A DNA stretch of 64,000 nt, taken from contig QORU01000020.1 of assembly GCA_003574785.1 (NCBI GenBank), forward strand, positions 58,051-122,050, given 5' to 3'. Each line of letters opens with the position of its first letter. Positions within the stretch are counted from its first letter, which is position 1. Below, piece by piece: positions 7,907 through 16,495 of the stretch. This DNA comes from Taklimakanibacter deserti. Its GTDB lineage: Bacteria; Pseudomonadota; Alphaproteobacteria; Rhizobiales; Aestuariivirgaceae. The translations under genes were made by a program, and so were the position numbers. The notes beneath the pieces were generated by a model. It made no database searches, was not told where the DNA came from, and was given only the letters and a program-made list of their open reading frames with translations.

Positions 7907-10900
7907 GCGGCAAGGATTCCGGATTGACGATGAGCGTGCATCCGGCCTCGACCGCGAGCTTCGCCCGTTCCACATGCGGAAGGTAGCGCGCGGCGAGATC
8001 CGGCGAGAAGCCGAGCGCTTCGATGGTGCGATAGGCGCTGAGCAGCAGGGTTATGGCGTTCTGCTCGAGCGCGATGCCGAGGCTCGCCTCGGCGGCCTCG
8101 GTCATCGGTGCGATGTCGGCACCGCTTTGGGCGAGAAGCCGCAGGCGGCGATGATGCAATTCAGCGAGCCAGTAGCGGTGCCCGCTCTTCTCGACCTCGG
8201 CGACGGCCGAAGCGACGAGCTCCAGGGCGCCTGCGACATCGCCGGTGCGGGCCAGCAATTCCGCCAGCATGTCATTGTAGACGGGAAGGTCCTCGGGCGT
8301 CTCGATCTCGGCGTGGACGGCAAGCCCCTCTTCCATCATTTTCCGCCCGGCGCGCGGATTGGAACGGGCCCCGAGACACCAGCCTTCGAAGATCGTGGTC
8401 TTCGCGGCGAGCGATGGCCTGTTATGCCTCACGGCAAGGTCGCGCATGCGCTGGATGAGCGCGCCAAGAGCGTCGAAATCGCGCCGGTAGCGATGGAACA
8501 TGGCGGCGATGTCATAGGCATGGGCGATGCTGCCGAGATGTGTCGTGGTCTCGGCCCAGGCGCAGGATTGCCTGACCGATTCGACCGCGCGGTTGCCCTG
8601 GCCGGTCAGCCACAGGGACAGGCCGCGCTGGCCGAGGCCGCAGACCTTGGCATCGTGGCCGCCGAAAAGAGTGAAGTTTTCTGCCCCGCGGCCGGCCTCG
8701 TAATAGGCCATGCCGCCATTGACCGCGTCGATGCAGCTCGCATGATGGCCAAGGTTGAAATCGATGGCCCACACACAGTGGCGCACCTGCAACTGCACTT
8801 CGGCGTCGGCGACCTCCCTGAGGTCGGCGAGGATGATCTGGGCGCGCTCGCGATAACCGGCGAAGTCGGGAGAGGTGAACCACCAGCCCCAATAGACAGG
8901 GAACAGTTTTGGCTGGTCTTCGGCCTTCTGACGTCTGGCGAGCGCCACACCTTCCGCATAGAGGCGCGCGACCTCGGGCGATTTCTTGCCCTCGATACCG
9001 GCGAGGACGGGGCACAAGGCGGCGATCACCTGGAGCTTCAGCTCATCGCGGCGTTCCGGCGGCGCCGTCTCGATCAGGCCCAGCGCATGCTCCAGCATCT
9101 GGCGCGCCTCGGTGAGAGCCGACTGCGCCGAGCTTTCCTTCCCGGCGGTGACGAACGCCTCGACCGCTTCCTCCATCCAGCCGGCGCTCTCGGCATGGGC
9201 GGCAAGCGCCGCCGAGCCGATCCACGGCGCCAGATCGCGGTTCTCCGCCACCAGGCGGAAGATGCGGCCATGCACCGCCTGGCGCGTCTTGCGCAGCAGG
9301 CTCGCATAGATCGTCTCCTGGATGAGCGCATGGCGGAAGGAGAAGGCGGGATAGCCCGGGATGCGGTTGCGCAGCAGGATGCCGGCATCGCCCAAGGCGC
9401 GCAGTGCGTCCAGTATGCCCGCGGCATTGACATCGGGCAGGATGCCGCAGAGCAGCGAATAATCGACATCGCGGCCCATCACCGCGGCATAGCGGGCGAT
9501 CTCCTGGGCCGGACCCAGATTGGCGAGGCGTGCCGACAATATGTTCTCGAAGGCATCGGGACGCGCCGACGACGGTCGCTTGGTCAGCACTTCCGCCGCC
9601 TCGATGCGGTTCTCGCTCATCCACTGGCAGAATTCCTCGACGAACAGCGGATTGCCGGCCGTCACCTGATGGATCGGCTCGAACAGGCCGGAAGGCAGGG
9701 CCTCGGCGGTTTCGGGCCAGCTCTGCTCGATGGCGAGCCGCGTCGCCTCGCGATCGAGAGGGCTGAGTGCCAGATGGCTCGTTCCGCCATTGCCTGGCCT
9801 CTGCAGCGGCTCGAAGCGGCGCGCGGTGACCACCAGCAGGGCGCGATGGCGCCTTACCGTGCGGGAGAGGGCTGAAAGGATGAGATAGGACGTCGGATCG
9901 ATCCAATGCGCATCCTCGATGGCGATGAGGAGCGGACCCTCGGCCGAGAGGGCGGCGAGACAGCGCTCGGCGGCGCTCACGGCTTTCTCGCGGATGGCGT
10001 CGGGCGTGGCGGAAGCGAGGTCGTCATCCGCCTTGCCCTCGGCCCCGAGCAGGAAGGCGAAGACGCGTACCGCCTCCGGATCGTCGATGCCGTTGCGCCG
10101 GAACAACGCCTCGATGCGGGCCGGCGACGGCTTGCGGGCGGCGGTGAGGCCGGTATGCGAAAGGGCATGGAGCAGGGGGTGGAGCGTCTGATGGGCGCCG
10201 CCCGGGGCGCATTGCAGCAGCAAAAGGCGTTTACGGGTCGCGCGCGTGCTCTTGCGGATCTCATGCAGCAGGCGGGATTTGCCGATGCCGGCCTCGCCTT
10301 CGATCAACAGGACCTGGCCGTCGCCATGGAGCGCCTTCTGCCAGCAGTCGAAGGCATGGTCGAGCTCGCGCTCGCGCCCGACGATGCGCGAGGTCACTTT
10401 GCCGAAGGCGAAGAAGCGGTCGATATTGAGCTTGTGGCGCAATGCCTGCCAGGCATTCTCGGGCGCGAAGCCCTTGAGGGCCTGCTTGCCGAGGAAGCTG
10501 AAGGAAAAAGACCGCCCGGCGAGCTGGCGGGTGAGTTGCGAGACGACGACCGTGTCGGGCCGGGCGATCGCCTGGAGCCTCGCGGCAAGGGCGGGGGCGA
10601 CACCGGTCACCTGCTCGGGCGCCTGGCCCGCCTCGGCCGCGGCAATGATCGCCATGGACGTGGCGATGCCGACCCGGACATGGAATTCGGAAAGCTTGCG
10701 CGCCTGGGCGAGCTTGCGGCAGCCTTCGGTCGTGTCGAGCCCTGCGGCGATGGCGAGCGAGGCGGTATCCTTGGGATCGGTCGGCGAGACGAACATGGCA
10801 AGACCGCCATCGCCATGCAGGTCGCGGATCACGCCCCGGTGGCGAGTCACCGCCTCGTTGACAATGGCATGGAAGGCCGCGATCAGTTCCTGGAAATCCT

Positions 10901-11048
10901 CGAGATCGAGACGCTGCATCATGTCGGTCGAGCCGACGAGATCGTAATAGAGCGCAGTGACCTGCCGGCGCTCGCCCGCCTTGGCGAGATCCGCTTCAGC
11001 GGCTTTCTTGCCGCCGGGGCTCAAGGGATTGACCGGTCGCGCTGCCAT
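7899..11048 (-). CDS. Class III cyclase-like/AAA ATPase/TPR multidomain protein
   Basis: Large cytoplasmic protein of 1049 residues. Residues about 27-205 form a class III nucleotide cyclase homology domain with metal-binding Asp36 (YYDLVGST) and Asp80 (HGDGG). The usual transition-state Asn is Ala153 in APALAARL, although Arg157 is kept. A predicted ATPase follows (Walker A GEAGIGKS at 251-258), then a long helical region of TPR-like repeats to the C-terminus. The architecture is that of signal-sensing ATPase regulators, but no HTH domain is evident. It is coupled to YcaO by an eight-base overlap, so it may gate or regulate the modification system. Whether it makes cAMP is doubtful. Confidence 0.88.
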   Translation of the reverse strand: MAARPVNPLSPGGKKAAEADLAKAGERRQVTALYYDLVGSTDMMQRLDLEDFQELIAAFHAIVNEAVTRHRGVIRDLHGDGGLAMFVSPTDPKDTASLAIAAGLDTTEGCRKLAQARKLSEFHVRVGIATSMAIIAAAEAGQAPEQVTGVAPALAARLQAIARPDTVVVSQLTRQLAGRSFSFSFLGKQALKGFAPENAWQALRHKLNIDRFFAFGKVTSRIVGRERELDHAFDCWQKALHGDGQVLLIEGEAGIGKSRLLHEIRKSTRATRKRLLLLQCAPGGAHQTLHPLLHALSHTGLTAARKPSPARIEALFRRNGIDDPEAVRVFAFLLGAEGKADDDLASATPDAIREKAVSAAERCLAALSAEGPLLIAIEDAHWIDPTSYLILSALSRTVRRHRALLVVTARRFEPLQRPGNGGTSHLALSPLDREATRLAIEQSWPETAEALPSGLFEPIHQVTAGNPLFVEEFCQWMSENRIEAAEVLTKRPSSARPDAFENILSARLANLGPAQEIARYAAVMGRDVDYSLLCGILPDVNAAGILDALRALGDAGILLRNRIPGYPAFSFRHALIQETIYASLLRKTRQAVHGRIFRLVAENRDLAPWIGSAALAAHAESAGWMEEAVEAFVTAGKESSAQSALTEARQMLEHALGLIETAPPERRDELKLQVIAALCPVLAGIEGKKSPEVARLYAEGVALARRQKAEDQPKLFPVYWGWWFTSPDFAGYRERAQIILADLREVADAEVQLQVRHCVWAIDFNLGHHASCIDAVNGGMAYYEAGRGAENFTLFGGHDAKVCGLGQRGLSLWLTGQGNRAVESVRQSCAWAETTTHLGSIAHAYDIAAMFHRYRRDFDALGALIQRMRDLAVRHNRPSLAAKTTIFEGWCLGARSNPRAGRKMMEEGLAVHAEIETPEDLPVYNDMLAELLARTGDVAGALELVASAVAEVEKSGHRYWLAELHHRRLRLLAQSGADIAPMTEAAEASLGIALEQNAITLLLSAYRTIEALGFSPDLAARYLPHVERAKLAVEAGCTLIVNPESLPHG

Positions 11049-11058
11049 GCTGGCCTCT

Positions 11059-11226
11059 TCAGCGCCGCACCGGCAGCGGCGCGAGGGTCAGCGTTTCCGG
11101 CCGCGCAACCAGATCCAACCCATTCTTATTGTGGAGATAAAGGGGCTCGCGCTCTTGCTCCGCCGCACAGGAGCCTTCCGGCGTCATCATTCGAATCTTC
11201 AACCTGCCTTCGCCGTCTCCCGACAT
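11059..11226 (-). CDS. Short 55-codon ORF heading the YcaO-TfuA operon (candidate precursor peptide)
   Basis: A small frame ending ten bases before the cyclase-like gene. It contains one Cys (EGSCAAEQE), then a conserved-looking LYLHNKNGLDLV segment and a Pro/Leu-rich, basic end (LAPLPVRR). The ribosome site is weak, and internal ATGs at about 11190 and 11187 could be used. It overlaps no other plausible gene and is co-oriented with the operon, so it may encode the peptide substrate or a small regulator. It could also be chance. Confidence 0.4.
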   Translation of the reverse strand: MSGDGEGRLKIRMMTPEGSCAAEQEREPLYLHNKNGLDLVARPETLTLAPLPVRR

Positions 11227-11289
11227 GAATGAAACCGTTTTGCTGGCTTTCCGCAAGGTTGTTGCGACAGATTTCTGGATAGAAGGGAC

Positions 11290-11323
11290 TTGACTCCATG
11301 TATCATGTATACATAATCCATAA
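11290..11323 (+). promoter_or_regulatory. GntR promoter with embedded operator palindrome
   Basis: TTGACT at 11290-11295 and CATAAT at 11312-11317 are spaced by 16 bases. A perfect palindrome ATGTATACAT at 11305-11314 overlaps the spacer and -10 box, the typical form of FCD-type GntR operators (TGTATACA core). Repression by the adjacent GntR protein is the natural reading. A transcript from this promoter would begin within a few bases of the GntR ATG at 11324. Confidence 0.55.
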
Positions 11324-12058
11324 ATGACTTTGAATGAACCTGTCCTTTCGGAGCCCGGCGGGACGTCTCTCGACCCGATCCGACCCCTGAGCCTGCCGCA
11401 AATGGTGGCCGACCGGATCGTCGAAGCCATTGGCGACCGGCGCATCCTGTCGGGCCAGCGCGTCTTCGAACTCGAGCTCGCCGAGCAGATGGCGGTAAGC
11501 CGGGTGCCGGTGCGCGAAGCCTTGCGCGTGCTGGAGAGCCAGGGCCTGGTCCGGGCGCAGCCGCGCCGCGGCGTCCATGTCATCGATCTCGACGAGCGCT
11601 GGGCGATGGAGATCTATGACACGCGCGCGGCGCTCGAGACGGTGGGCGCCCAGCGCACCGCCCAGAACATCCGCCGCCATCCGCCATTGGCGGCGCGGCT
11701 CGACGAGGCACTTGCGGCGATCGAGCGGGCGGCGCTGAAGCAGGATCGCATCGAGATCAATCGCGCCGACCTTGCCTTCCACACCCAGATCTATGCGCTC
11801 TCGGATTCGCCCTTGCTGCAAACCTTGTGGGCGGCCATGGCGCGCCATGTGCTGATCATGTTCGGCATCACCACCTTCAGGCGCACCGATTTCGACTACA
11901 TCATCGAGGAGCACCGGCGGCTGCGCCGCGTGCTCGATCAAGGCTCGACCGAAGAGATCGCGGCCGAGATCCCTGTCCATATCGTCGGCCCGCATAAATC
12001 GCGCGAGGCCGCCGCCGCGCACTGGGCCGGCCAGGCCCGGGGCACGATCCAAGCCTGA
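11324..12058 (+). CDS. GntR-family transcriptional regulator with FCD domain
   Basis: DNA-binding regulator of 244 residues. An N-terminal winged helix (about 15-85: MVADRIVEAIGDRRILSGQR, then MAVSRVPVREALRVLESQGLV) is followed by a helical FCD ligand-binding domain with metal-site residues in NRADLAFHTQIY and EEHRRL. It lies directly upstream of, and co-oriented with, the PotD-like receptor and enolase genes, so it is probably their local repressor responding to a carboxylate substrate. The start has no ribosome site and lies at the predicted transcription start. Confidence 0.9.
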   Translation: MTLNEPVLSEPGGTSLDPIRPLSLPQMVADRIVEAIGDRRILSGQRVFELELAEQMAVSRVPVREALRVLESQGLVRAQPRRGVHVIDLDERWAMEIYDTRAALETVGAQRTAQNIRRHPPLAARLDEALAAIERAALKQDRIEINRADLAFHTQIYALSDSPLLQTLWAAMARHVLIMFGITTFRRTDFDYIIEEHRRLRRVLDQGSTEEIAAEIPVHIVGPHKSREAAAAHWAGQARGTIQA

Positions 12059-12082
12059 TAAAGATAACAGGAGGAAACAGCA

Positions 12083-13120
12083 ATGAAACAGACCTTGACA
12101 CGCCGTGACTTCATGGCCGTGGCCGGCGCCACCGCCGCAACACTCGCCGCACCGTCCATCTTGCGCGCGCAAGACAAGGCGCTGCGCATCCTGACCTGGG
12201 AAGGCTATGCCGAACCCGACTGGGTCGAGCCCTTCAAGCAAGCGACGGGCGCCAGCGTGAACATCGTCTATACGGGCTCGGTCGATGAGATGTTCGCCAA
12301 GATGCAGGGCTCGAAGGGCGCGGATTTCGACGTCGTCGCCTTCGATACCTCTTCCTTCGCGCGCTATATCGACGGCGACCTCATCCAGCCGCTCGACATG
12401 GCGAAGATCGCCAATGCGCAGCATATCGTGCCGTCCTTCCAGAAGGTCGAGCCGATCATGCGCGGCGATAAGCATTATGGCGTGCCCTTTGCCTGGGGCT
12501 CGCTGCCGCTCGTCTATGACACGGAAGCCTTCCCGTCGGCGCCCGAGAGCTGGGCCGTCATGTGGGACGAGCAATATGTGCAGCAGATGATCGCGCTCGA
12601 TGACGCCAACAACTCCGTGGTGCTCGCCGCCCTCGTGCTCGGCCTCAAGGATCCCTACAAGCTCAGCGACGATGAGTTCAACCAGGTCAAGGAGAAGCTC
12701 ATCGCCCAGAAGAAGCTGCTTCTCACTTACTACGCGGGCTTCGACGACGGCGTGAACATCTTCGCCCAGAACAAGATCAAGCTCATGTTCTCGATGGGCG
12801 AGCCGCAAGTGCCGGCGCTCCAGGCCAAGGGCGTCAAGGCAGCGCTCACCATCCCGAAGGAAGGCGCCATCGGCTGGCTCGACTGCTGGGTGGTGAGTGC
12901 CGGCGCCAAGGATGTCGACCTCGCCCATCAATGGATCAATGCCTGCCTCGACAAAAAGGTCGGCAATATCCTCACCACCAAGAAATCCTATGGCAACACC
13001 ACCGACGATGCGGCCAACAAGAAGGCGGGCATGACCTATGGCGACCGCCTGTCCTGGCTGCTGACGCCGGAGAATTTCGAGAAGCGTGTCGCCTTGTGGA
13101 ACGAGGTGAAGGCGAGCTGA
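12083..13120 (+). CDS. Spermidine/putrescine-type ABC transporter substrate-binding protein (PotD-like)
   Basis: Periplasmic receptor of 345 residues with a Tat-type signal: TRRDFM followed by an Ala-rich hydrophobic stretch ending at about residue 31 (ILRAQ). The mature protein begins ALRILTWEGYAEPDW, the typical opening of the PotD/PotF group. The ribosome site AGGAGG is seven bases before the ATG. It works with the ATPase and two permeases at 14592-17296. Despite the family name, neighbouring enolase and SDR genes suggest the cargo is a carboxylate or sugar-acid rather than a polyamine. Confidence 0.87.
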   Translation: MKQTLTRRDFMAVAGATAATLAAPSILRAQDKALRILTWEGYAEPDWVEPFKQATGASVNIVYTGSVDEMFAKMQGSKGADFDVVAFDTSSFARYIDGDLIQPLDMAKIANAQHIVPSFQKVEPIMRGDKHYGVPFAWGSLPLVYDTEAFPSAPESWAVMWDEQYVQQMIALDDANNSVVLAALVLGLKDPYKLSDDEFNQVKEKLIAQKKLLLTYYAGFDDGVNIFAQNKIKLMFSMGEPQVPALQAKGVKAALTIPKEGAIGWLDCWVVSAGAKDVDLAHQWINACLDKKVGNILTTKKSYGNTTDDAANKKAGMTYGDRLSWLLTPENFEKRVALWNEVKAS

Positions 13121-13127
13121 TCGCAAA

Positions 13128-13332
13128 AATACCCCTCACCCCCGCTCAGTCTCTCCCCTCTCCCGTTGCGAAGCAATGGGAGAGGGTGCCCGAAGGGCGG
13201 GTGAGGGCCCTTTGTTCAGCAAGGAATACTTGTCGAGATCAGCGCACACTACGCGAAAGAGCCCTCGTCCGGCCTTCGGCCATCTTCTCCCACGCATGCC
13301 GCGCGGGAGAAGGGGAATGAGGGAGAGAGAAG
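13128..13332. repeat. GC-rich intergenic palindromic repeat block
   Basis: Non-coding spacer between the receptor and the first enolase gene. It contains cccctcacccccgctcag..., a hairpin around tctcccgttgcgaagcaatgggaga, and the complementary gcgggtgaggg, followed by a second hairpin near gccttcggcc and gggagaaggggaatgaggg. It resembles the blocks at 775-925 and 63785-63911 in composition and layout, though diverged. Confidence 0.6.
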
Positions 13333-13354
13333 AGAAAGAAACAACGGGAAGACC

Positions 13355-14575
13355 ATGCCGCTCAAGACGCTGTCGCCGGTGATCGCCGGCCCCCGCCCCA
13401 AGCTCAAGATCACCGATGTCGAATGCCATGTGCTGCTGGCGCCGGATTACGATCCGCAATTCACCTCCTCCGCCCAGGACAGCTTCGTCATCGTGCTCAG
13501 GACCGATCAAGGCATCGAGGGGATCGGCGAATGCGACGCCAATCCCTGGATGGCGAAAGCCTGCATCGATGCGCCGGGCACCCATACAATGGGATTGTCG
13601 ATCCGCGAGATGCTCCTAGGCGCCGACCCCTTCGAGATCGGCGAGCTCTGGCGCAAGATCTATCTCGGCACCGCGATGAACGGCAGGCGCGGCATGGTCA
13701 TCCATGCCCTCTCAGCCGTCGACATGGCGCTGTGGGACCTCTGCGGCAAGGCGCTGGGCAAGCCGGTGCATGAATTGCTGGGTGGTGCCACGCGCGATCA
13801 TATCCTGCCCTATGCCTCGCTGCAGCCGGCGGGTCACCGCTTCGAGGAATATCGCGACGCGCTCTGCCTCTCGGCAGAAAAGGCGAAGAAGCTCGGCTTC
13901 AAGGCGATGAAGACCGAAGTGACGATGAACGGACCCTATGCCCATGGCGGCATGCGCGAGAGCTACGACCGCCACACCGAGGTGCTGGCGGCGGTAAGGA
14001 AGACGATCGGGCCCGACATCACGCTGATGGTCGATGTGCAGTATCTCTGGGAGGACGCGAAGACCTGCCTGTCGGTGATCAAGGACTGGCGCGATTTCAA
14101 CTGCTATTTCCTCGAGACGCCGATCTGGTCGGACAATGTCGAAGAGATGGCGAAGCTCGCAGAGGCAGCGCCCATGCCCATCGCCTGCGGCGAGTGGCTG
14201 GCGACGCGCTTCGAATTCGAGGACCTCATGGACCGCGGCAAGGTCAAGGTGGCGCAACCCGATGTCGGGCGGGTCGGCGGCATCGGCGAAGCGAAGATCG
14301 TCTGCGACATGGCGAAGGATCGCGGCCTCACCATCGTGCCGCATTGCTGGAAGACCGGCATCTCCATTTCGGCCACCGCGCATCTCGCTTTCGTCACCGA
14401 CACTTGCGCCTTCATCGAATACCTCCCACCACAGCTCTGCGTCGAACGCCTGCGCCGCGAGCTTGCACAAGAGGAGCTCGAATTCCGCTCCGACGGCACG
14501 ATCCCGCTGCCGAAGAAACCCGGCCTCGGCGTCGAGATCGATTGGGACGTGGTGAAGAGGTACAAGGTGACGTGA
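13355..14575 (+). CDS. Enolase-superfamily (mandelate racemase/muconate lactonizing type) enzyme
   Basis: Cytoplasmic 406-residue enzyme with capping domain and (beta/alpha)7 barrel. Visible active-site parts are the Lys pair region GFKAMKTEV, metal ligands Asp in LMVDVQ, Glu in FLETP and Glu in CGEW, and the catalytic His in VPHCWKTG. Such enzymes abstract the alpha proton of a carboxylate, usually dehydrating a sugar acid. It sits between the receptor and ATPase genes of an ABC importer, so the transported compound is probably its substrate. The specific acid cannot be read from the sequence. Confidence 0.87.
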   Translation: MPLKTLSPVIAGPRPKLKITDVECHVLLAPDYDPQFTSSAQDSFVIVLRTDQGIEGIGECDANPWMAKACIDAPGTHTMGLSIREMLLGADPFEIGELWRKIYLGTAMNGRRGMVIHALSAVDMALWDLCGKALGKPVHELLGGATRDHILPYASLQPAGHRFEEYRDALCLSAEKAKKLGFKAMKTEVTMNGPYAHGGMRESYDRHTEVLAAVRKTIGPDITLMVDVQYLWEDAKTCLSVIKDWRDFNCYFLETPIWSDNVEEMAKLAEAAPMPIACGEWLATRFEFEDLMDRGKVKVAQPDVGRVGGIGEAKIVCDMAKDRGLTIVPHCWKTGISISATAHLAFVTDTCAFIEYLPPQLCVERLRRELAQEELEFRSDGTIPLPKKPGLGVEIDWDVVKRYKVT

Positions 14576-14591
14576 ATGGAGTCGCATCCCA

Positions 14592-15653
14592 ATGCCGCTT
14601 GAGCTGATCGATCTGTCGAAGCGCTATGGGCCGGTGGAGGTCCTGCCGCCGCTCTCGCTTCAAATCGAGGATGGCGAGTTCCTGACGCTGCTCGGCCCTT
14701 CGGGCTCGGGCAAGACCACGGTGCTCAGGCTCATCGGCGGCTTCACCCAGGCGACGTCGGGCCGCGTCGTCTATAACGGCGCGGACGTGACGAAGTTGCC
14801 GCCGCATCAGCGGCCCTTCAACACCGTGTTCCAGGATTATGCCCTCTTCCCGCATATGAGCGTCCTCGACAATGTCTCCTATGGGCCGATGGTGCAGGGC
14901 AAGCGGAACGACCGGACGCGGAAGCTGATCGAGGAGACGCTCGCCGTCGTCGGCCTCGCCGAGATGAAGGGCCGCTATCCGGGCCAGCTCTCGGGCGGCC
15001 AGCGCCAGCGCGTGGCGCTCGCGCGCGCCATCGTCTGCGAGCCGAAGCTCATCCTGCTCGACGAGCCGCTCGCCGCGCTCGATGCGAATTTGCGCAAGCA
15101 GATGCAGCTCTTCCTCAAGCAATTGCAGCGCCGCATCAGCACCACTTTCGTCTTCGTCACCCATGACCAGGAAGAAGCGATCACCATGTCGGACCGCATC
15201 GTGGTGATGAAGGACGGGCGCATCGAGCAACTGGGCACAGCGAAGGACGTCTATTATGCGCCCAAGACGCGCTTCGTCGCCGCCTTCTTCGGCGAGAACA
15301 ACCTCATCCCGGGCGCGGTCAGCGAGGCGGGCGCCCAAGGCACGACCGTCGATACGCCCTTGGGCGCGCTCAAAGCCCGCGCCGGCGACTTCGCGTCGGC
15401 TGCGAAAGTCATCCTGGCGATCCGGCCCGAGCGGCTGCGCCTCGCCGCCCAAGGAGAAAGCTCCTCCCTCACGGCGCGCATCGAGGAGGTCGTCTTCATC
15501 GGCGCCACCACGCGGTTGATCCTGAAGCCGTTGGCCTGCGATGATCTGAGCCTCGATGTCCGCATGCCGAGCGAGGTGAACCTCTCCTTCGCCAAGGGCG
15601 ATCAAGTCCGCCTCGCCTATGATCCGGCCGACGCCGTGCTGGTCGAGGCCTGA
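14592..15653 (+). CDS. Spermidine/putrescine-type ABC transporter ATP-binding protein (PotA-like)
   Basis: ATPase of 353 residues. It has Walker A GPSGSGKTT, Q-loop VFQDYALFPHM, signature LSGGQRQRVALARA, Walker B LILLDEPLAALD and switch His in VTHDQEEAITMSDRI, followed by a TOBE domain in the last about 90 residues. That layout is standard for PotA. Its TGA shares one base with the next permease ATG (TGATG). It energises the importer with the receptor at 12083-13120. Confidence 0.92.
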   Translation: MPLELIDLSKRYGPVEVLPPLSLQIEDGEFLTLLGPSGSGKTTVLRLIGGFTQATSGRVVYNGADVTKLPPHQRPFNTVFQDYALFPHMSVLDNVSYGPMVQGKRNDRTRKLIEETLAVVGLAEMKGRYPGQLSGGQRQRVALARAIVCEPKLILLDEPLAALDANLRKQMQLFLKQLQRRISTTFVFVTHDQEEAITMSDRIVVMKDGRIEQLGTAKDVYYAPKTRFVAAFFGENNLIPGAVSEAGAQGTTVDTPLGALKARAGDFASAAKVILAIRPERLRLAAQGESSSLTARIEEVVFIGATTRLILKPLACDDLSLDVRMPSEVNLSFAKGDQVRLAYDPADAVLVEA

Positions 15654-16495
15654 TGGAACGGCTGTCGACCAGATGGGCGCTCTTCGCTCTCGTCGCGGCG
15701 CTGCCCTCCACACTGGTGCTGGCGCCGATCGCGTCCTTCCTCGTCCTTTCCTTCTTCCGCGTCGAGGGCAACCAGATCGTGCGCGACGTAAGCCTCGTCA
15801 ATTATGTCAATTTCTTCGGCAGCCCAACCTATTGGGGCACCTTCCTCGGCACGCTGTGGCTCTGCCTCGAGGTGATGGTCTTCGCCATCGCCATCGGCTA
15901 TCCGGTGGCCTGGTTCGTGTGGAGGCGCCGCGGCCGCTCGCGCTATTTCCTCCTGCTCCTCACCGTGCTGCCGCTGTTCATGAGCTATATCGTCAAGCTC
16001 TATACGCTGCGCTCTATCCTGGGATTGAACGGCCTCCTCAACCAGACGCTCCTCGGCCTCAACCTCCTCGACAAGCCGAGCCTGCTCTTCCTCTATAACC
16101 AGCGCGCCGTGCTCCTGACGATGACGATCATCTATCTGCCTTTCGCCATATTGCCGATCTTCCTCACCCTGGAGCGCATCCCGCACAACCTGCTCCATGC
16201 CTCCTCCGATCTCGGCGCCGGGCCCGGCACCACCTTCCGGCGCGTGGTGCTGCCCTTGTCGCTGCCCGGCACCATCGCCGGCAGCCTCTTCGTCTTCGTG
16301 CTGGCGCTCGGCGATTTCGTGACGCCGCAAATGGTCGGCGGCACGTCGGGCTTCACCTTCGGCCGGGTGATCTGGTCGCAATTCGGCCTCGCCTATAACT
16401 GGCCCTTCGGCGCCGCCATGGCGGGCATCTTGCTCCTGACGGCGCTCGCCGTCATCGGGCTCGCGGGCTATGTCGCCTCCTTGAGGAGAGTCTAG
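15653..16495 (+). CDS. ABC transporter permease, PotB-like
   Basis: Inner-membrane permease of 280 residues, six predicted spans, with an EAA-type loop at HASSDLGAGPGTTFRRVVLP. An N-terminal periplasmic loop (RVEGNQIVRDVSLVNYVNFF) is typical of PotB proteins. The gene is coupled to the ATPase upstream and directly abuts the PotC-like gene (TAG-ATG). Confidence 0.9.
   Translation: MERLSTRWALFALVAALPSTLVLAPIASFLVLSFFRVEGNQIVRDVSLVNYVNFFGSPTYWGTFLGTLWLCLEVMVFAIAIGYPVAWFVWRRRGRSRYFLLLLTVLPLFMSYIVKLYTLRSILGLNGLLNQTLLGLNLLDKPSLLFLYNQRAVLLTMTIIYLPFAILPIFLTLERIPHNLLHASSDLGAGPGTTFRRVVLPLSLPGTIAGSLFVFVLALGDFVTPQMVGGTSGFTFGRVIWSQFGLAYNWPFGAAMAGILLLTALAVIGLAGYVASLRRV

Noticed and set aside
7758..9875. 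705-codon plus-strand frame opposite the cyclase/ATPase gene
   Set aside because: Arg/Gly/Asp-rich shadow with no recognisable motif.
11303..13126. 607-codon open frame on the minus strand opposite the GntR and PotD-like genes
   Set aside because: It is antisense to two well-supported genes, and its Asp/His/Arg-rich composition is typical of a shadow frame in GC-rich DNA.
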